A stretch of 22,122 nt of DNA, taken from Candidatus Delongbacteria bacterium (lineage in GTDB: Bacteria > Delongbacteria > UBA4055). The stretch lies in the NCBI GenBank assembly GCA_027858795.1, contig JAQICF010000268.1:1-22122 (forward strand), given 5' to 3'. The position numbers and the translations under genes are program-made. The notes beneath the pieces were generated by a model, which worked only from the letters and a program-made list of their open reading frames with translations, had not been told where the DNA came from and did no database searches. Of this stretch, positions 21,788 to 22,122 are shown piece after piece (position 1 is the first letter of the stretch; each line of letters starts with the position of its first letter).

Positions 21788-22122
21788 TTATTTCAAAAAT
21801 AACATCTTCTTTCTATCAACTGCATTACCGTCAATTACTAAAGAATAATAATAGATGCCTGCTGTTAACTCATTCGCATTAAGTTTATAATTATGAATGC
21901 CTTTACTCTGCTTCCCTAGAGTAACCTCACAAGCAATTTCACCTTTTGCGTTGTAAATATTAATTTTCACATCAGAGTTTTCTTTCAGTTCATAAGGAAT
22001 CATAGTAGCATTATTGAAAGGATTTGGGTAATTTTGTTTCAGGTCAAAACTGTTAACAGTAAAATGTCCATTGTCAATAGAAGTTGGGATATTTGTCTGA
22101 ATTGGGTTACCTGACCCTGGTA
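21788..22122 (-). CDS. Secreted protein with C-terminal type IX-like sorting domain, 5' end outside the window
   Basis: Only the last 110 codons are visible. The frame is open to the right edge, so the short internal ATG at 22003 is not the start. The sequence contains LKQNYPNPFNNATMIPYEL, then VKINIYNAKGEI, GIHNYKLNANELTAGIYYYS and KKMLFLK at the end. This is the classic C-terminal domain of type IX-secreted or FlgD-like sorted proteins of the FCB group, which directs export and surface attachment. The cargo part of the protein is missing, so function cannot be said. The gene ends 85 bp from attC-like copy 4 and reads toward it, so it may itself be the gene of a further cassette-like unit. 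Confidence 0.85.
   Translation of the reverse strand, partial: PGSGNPIQTNIPTSIDNGHFTVNSFDLKQNYPNPFNNATMIPYELKENSDVKINIYNAKGEIACEVTLGKQSKGIHNYKLNANELTAGIYYYSLVIDGNAVDRKKMLFLK

Overview
All convincing genes in this window lie on the minus strand. The DNA is A/T-rich by eye, and Shine-Dalgarno sites (GGAG, AGGAG, GGAGG) precede most starts. The organism looks like an anaerobic, fermentative, Gram-negative-type bacterium of the FCB superphylum. The main reason is the gene at the right edge, which ends in a type IX secretion-like sorting domain (QNYPNPFN ... GIYYYSL ... KKMLFLK). Type IV pilus genes, tryptophanase and an ADP-forming acyl-CoA synthetase fit a lineage such as Cloacimonadota, Delongbacteria or Ignavibacteriota. 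I cannot assign a phylum from this window.

Region 1 (1-11460) is ordinary chromosomal backbone. Reading right to left it holds: a COG2403 / cyclic-2,3-diphosphoglycerate-synthetase-like P-loop GTPase with a clear terminator behind it; a two-TM potassium channel with an RCK domain followed by a stand-alone cyclic-nucleotide-binding protein; a type IV pilus motor operon (pilT, a response-regulator-fused pilB, pilC and a small DUF5683-like membrane protein); and an amino-acid fermentation operon (tryptophanase, RidA, ADP-forming acyl-CoA synthetase cut by the left edge). In that last operon tryptophanase chemistry makes aminoacrylate, RidA would clear it to pyruvate and ammonia, and the synthetase would conserve energy from the acyl-CoA.

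Region 2 (about 11750 to beyond 22122) is an array of accessory units separated by four copies of a 63-74 bp imperfect palindrome (cores at 11752-11814, 12820-12882, 14823-14896, 21630-21703). The copies look like integron attC sites: AAC...GTT outer boxes, a GGCAAAA/TTTTGCC inner box and unequal spacers. The 8-9 bases at the two ends of each unit are reverse complements of each other, as expected of integron cassettes. No integrase is in the window. Unit C carries a two-domain lipoprotein. Unit B carries an AbiEi/AbiEii-type toxin-antitoxin pair with its own promoter and operator. Unit A, about 6.8 kb, carries a receiver-domain protein plus a tightly coupled four-gene operon: PD-(D/E)XK nuclease-N6-methyltransferase, HsdS, PtuA-like ATPase and PtuB-like HNH nuclease, with no HsdR motor subunit.

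Two things stand out. First, the unit A operon looks like a hybrid of a type I/IIG-like modification system and the Septu (PtuAB) effector pair, headed by a receiver protein. Second, each of the three complete units has a second, unit-specific inverted repeat of 16-21 bp placed about 20-70 bp inside its ends. Canonical integron cassettes are not known to carry these, so the array may be a variant cassette system.
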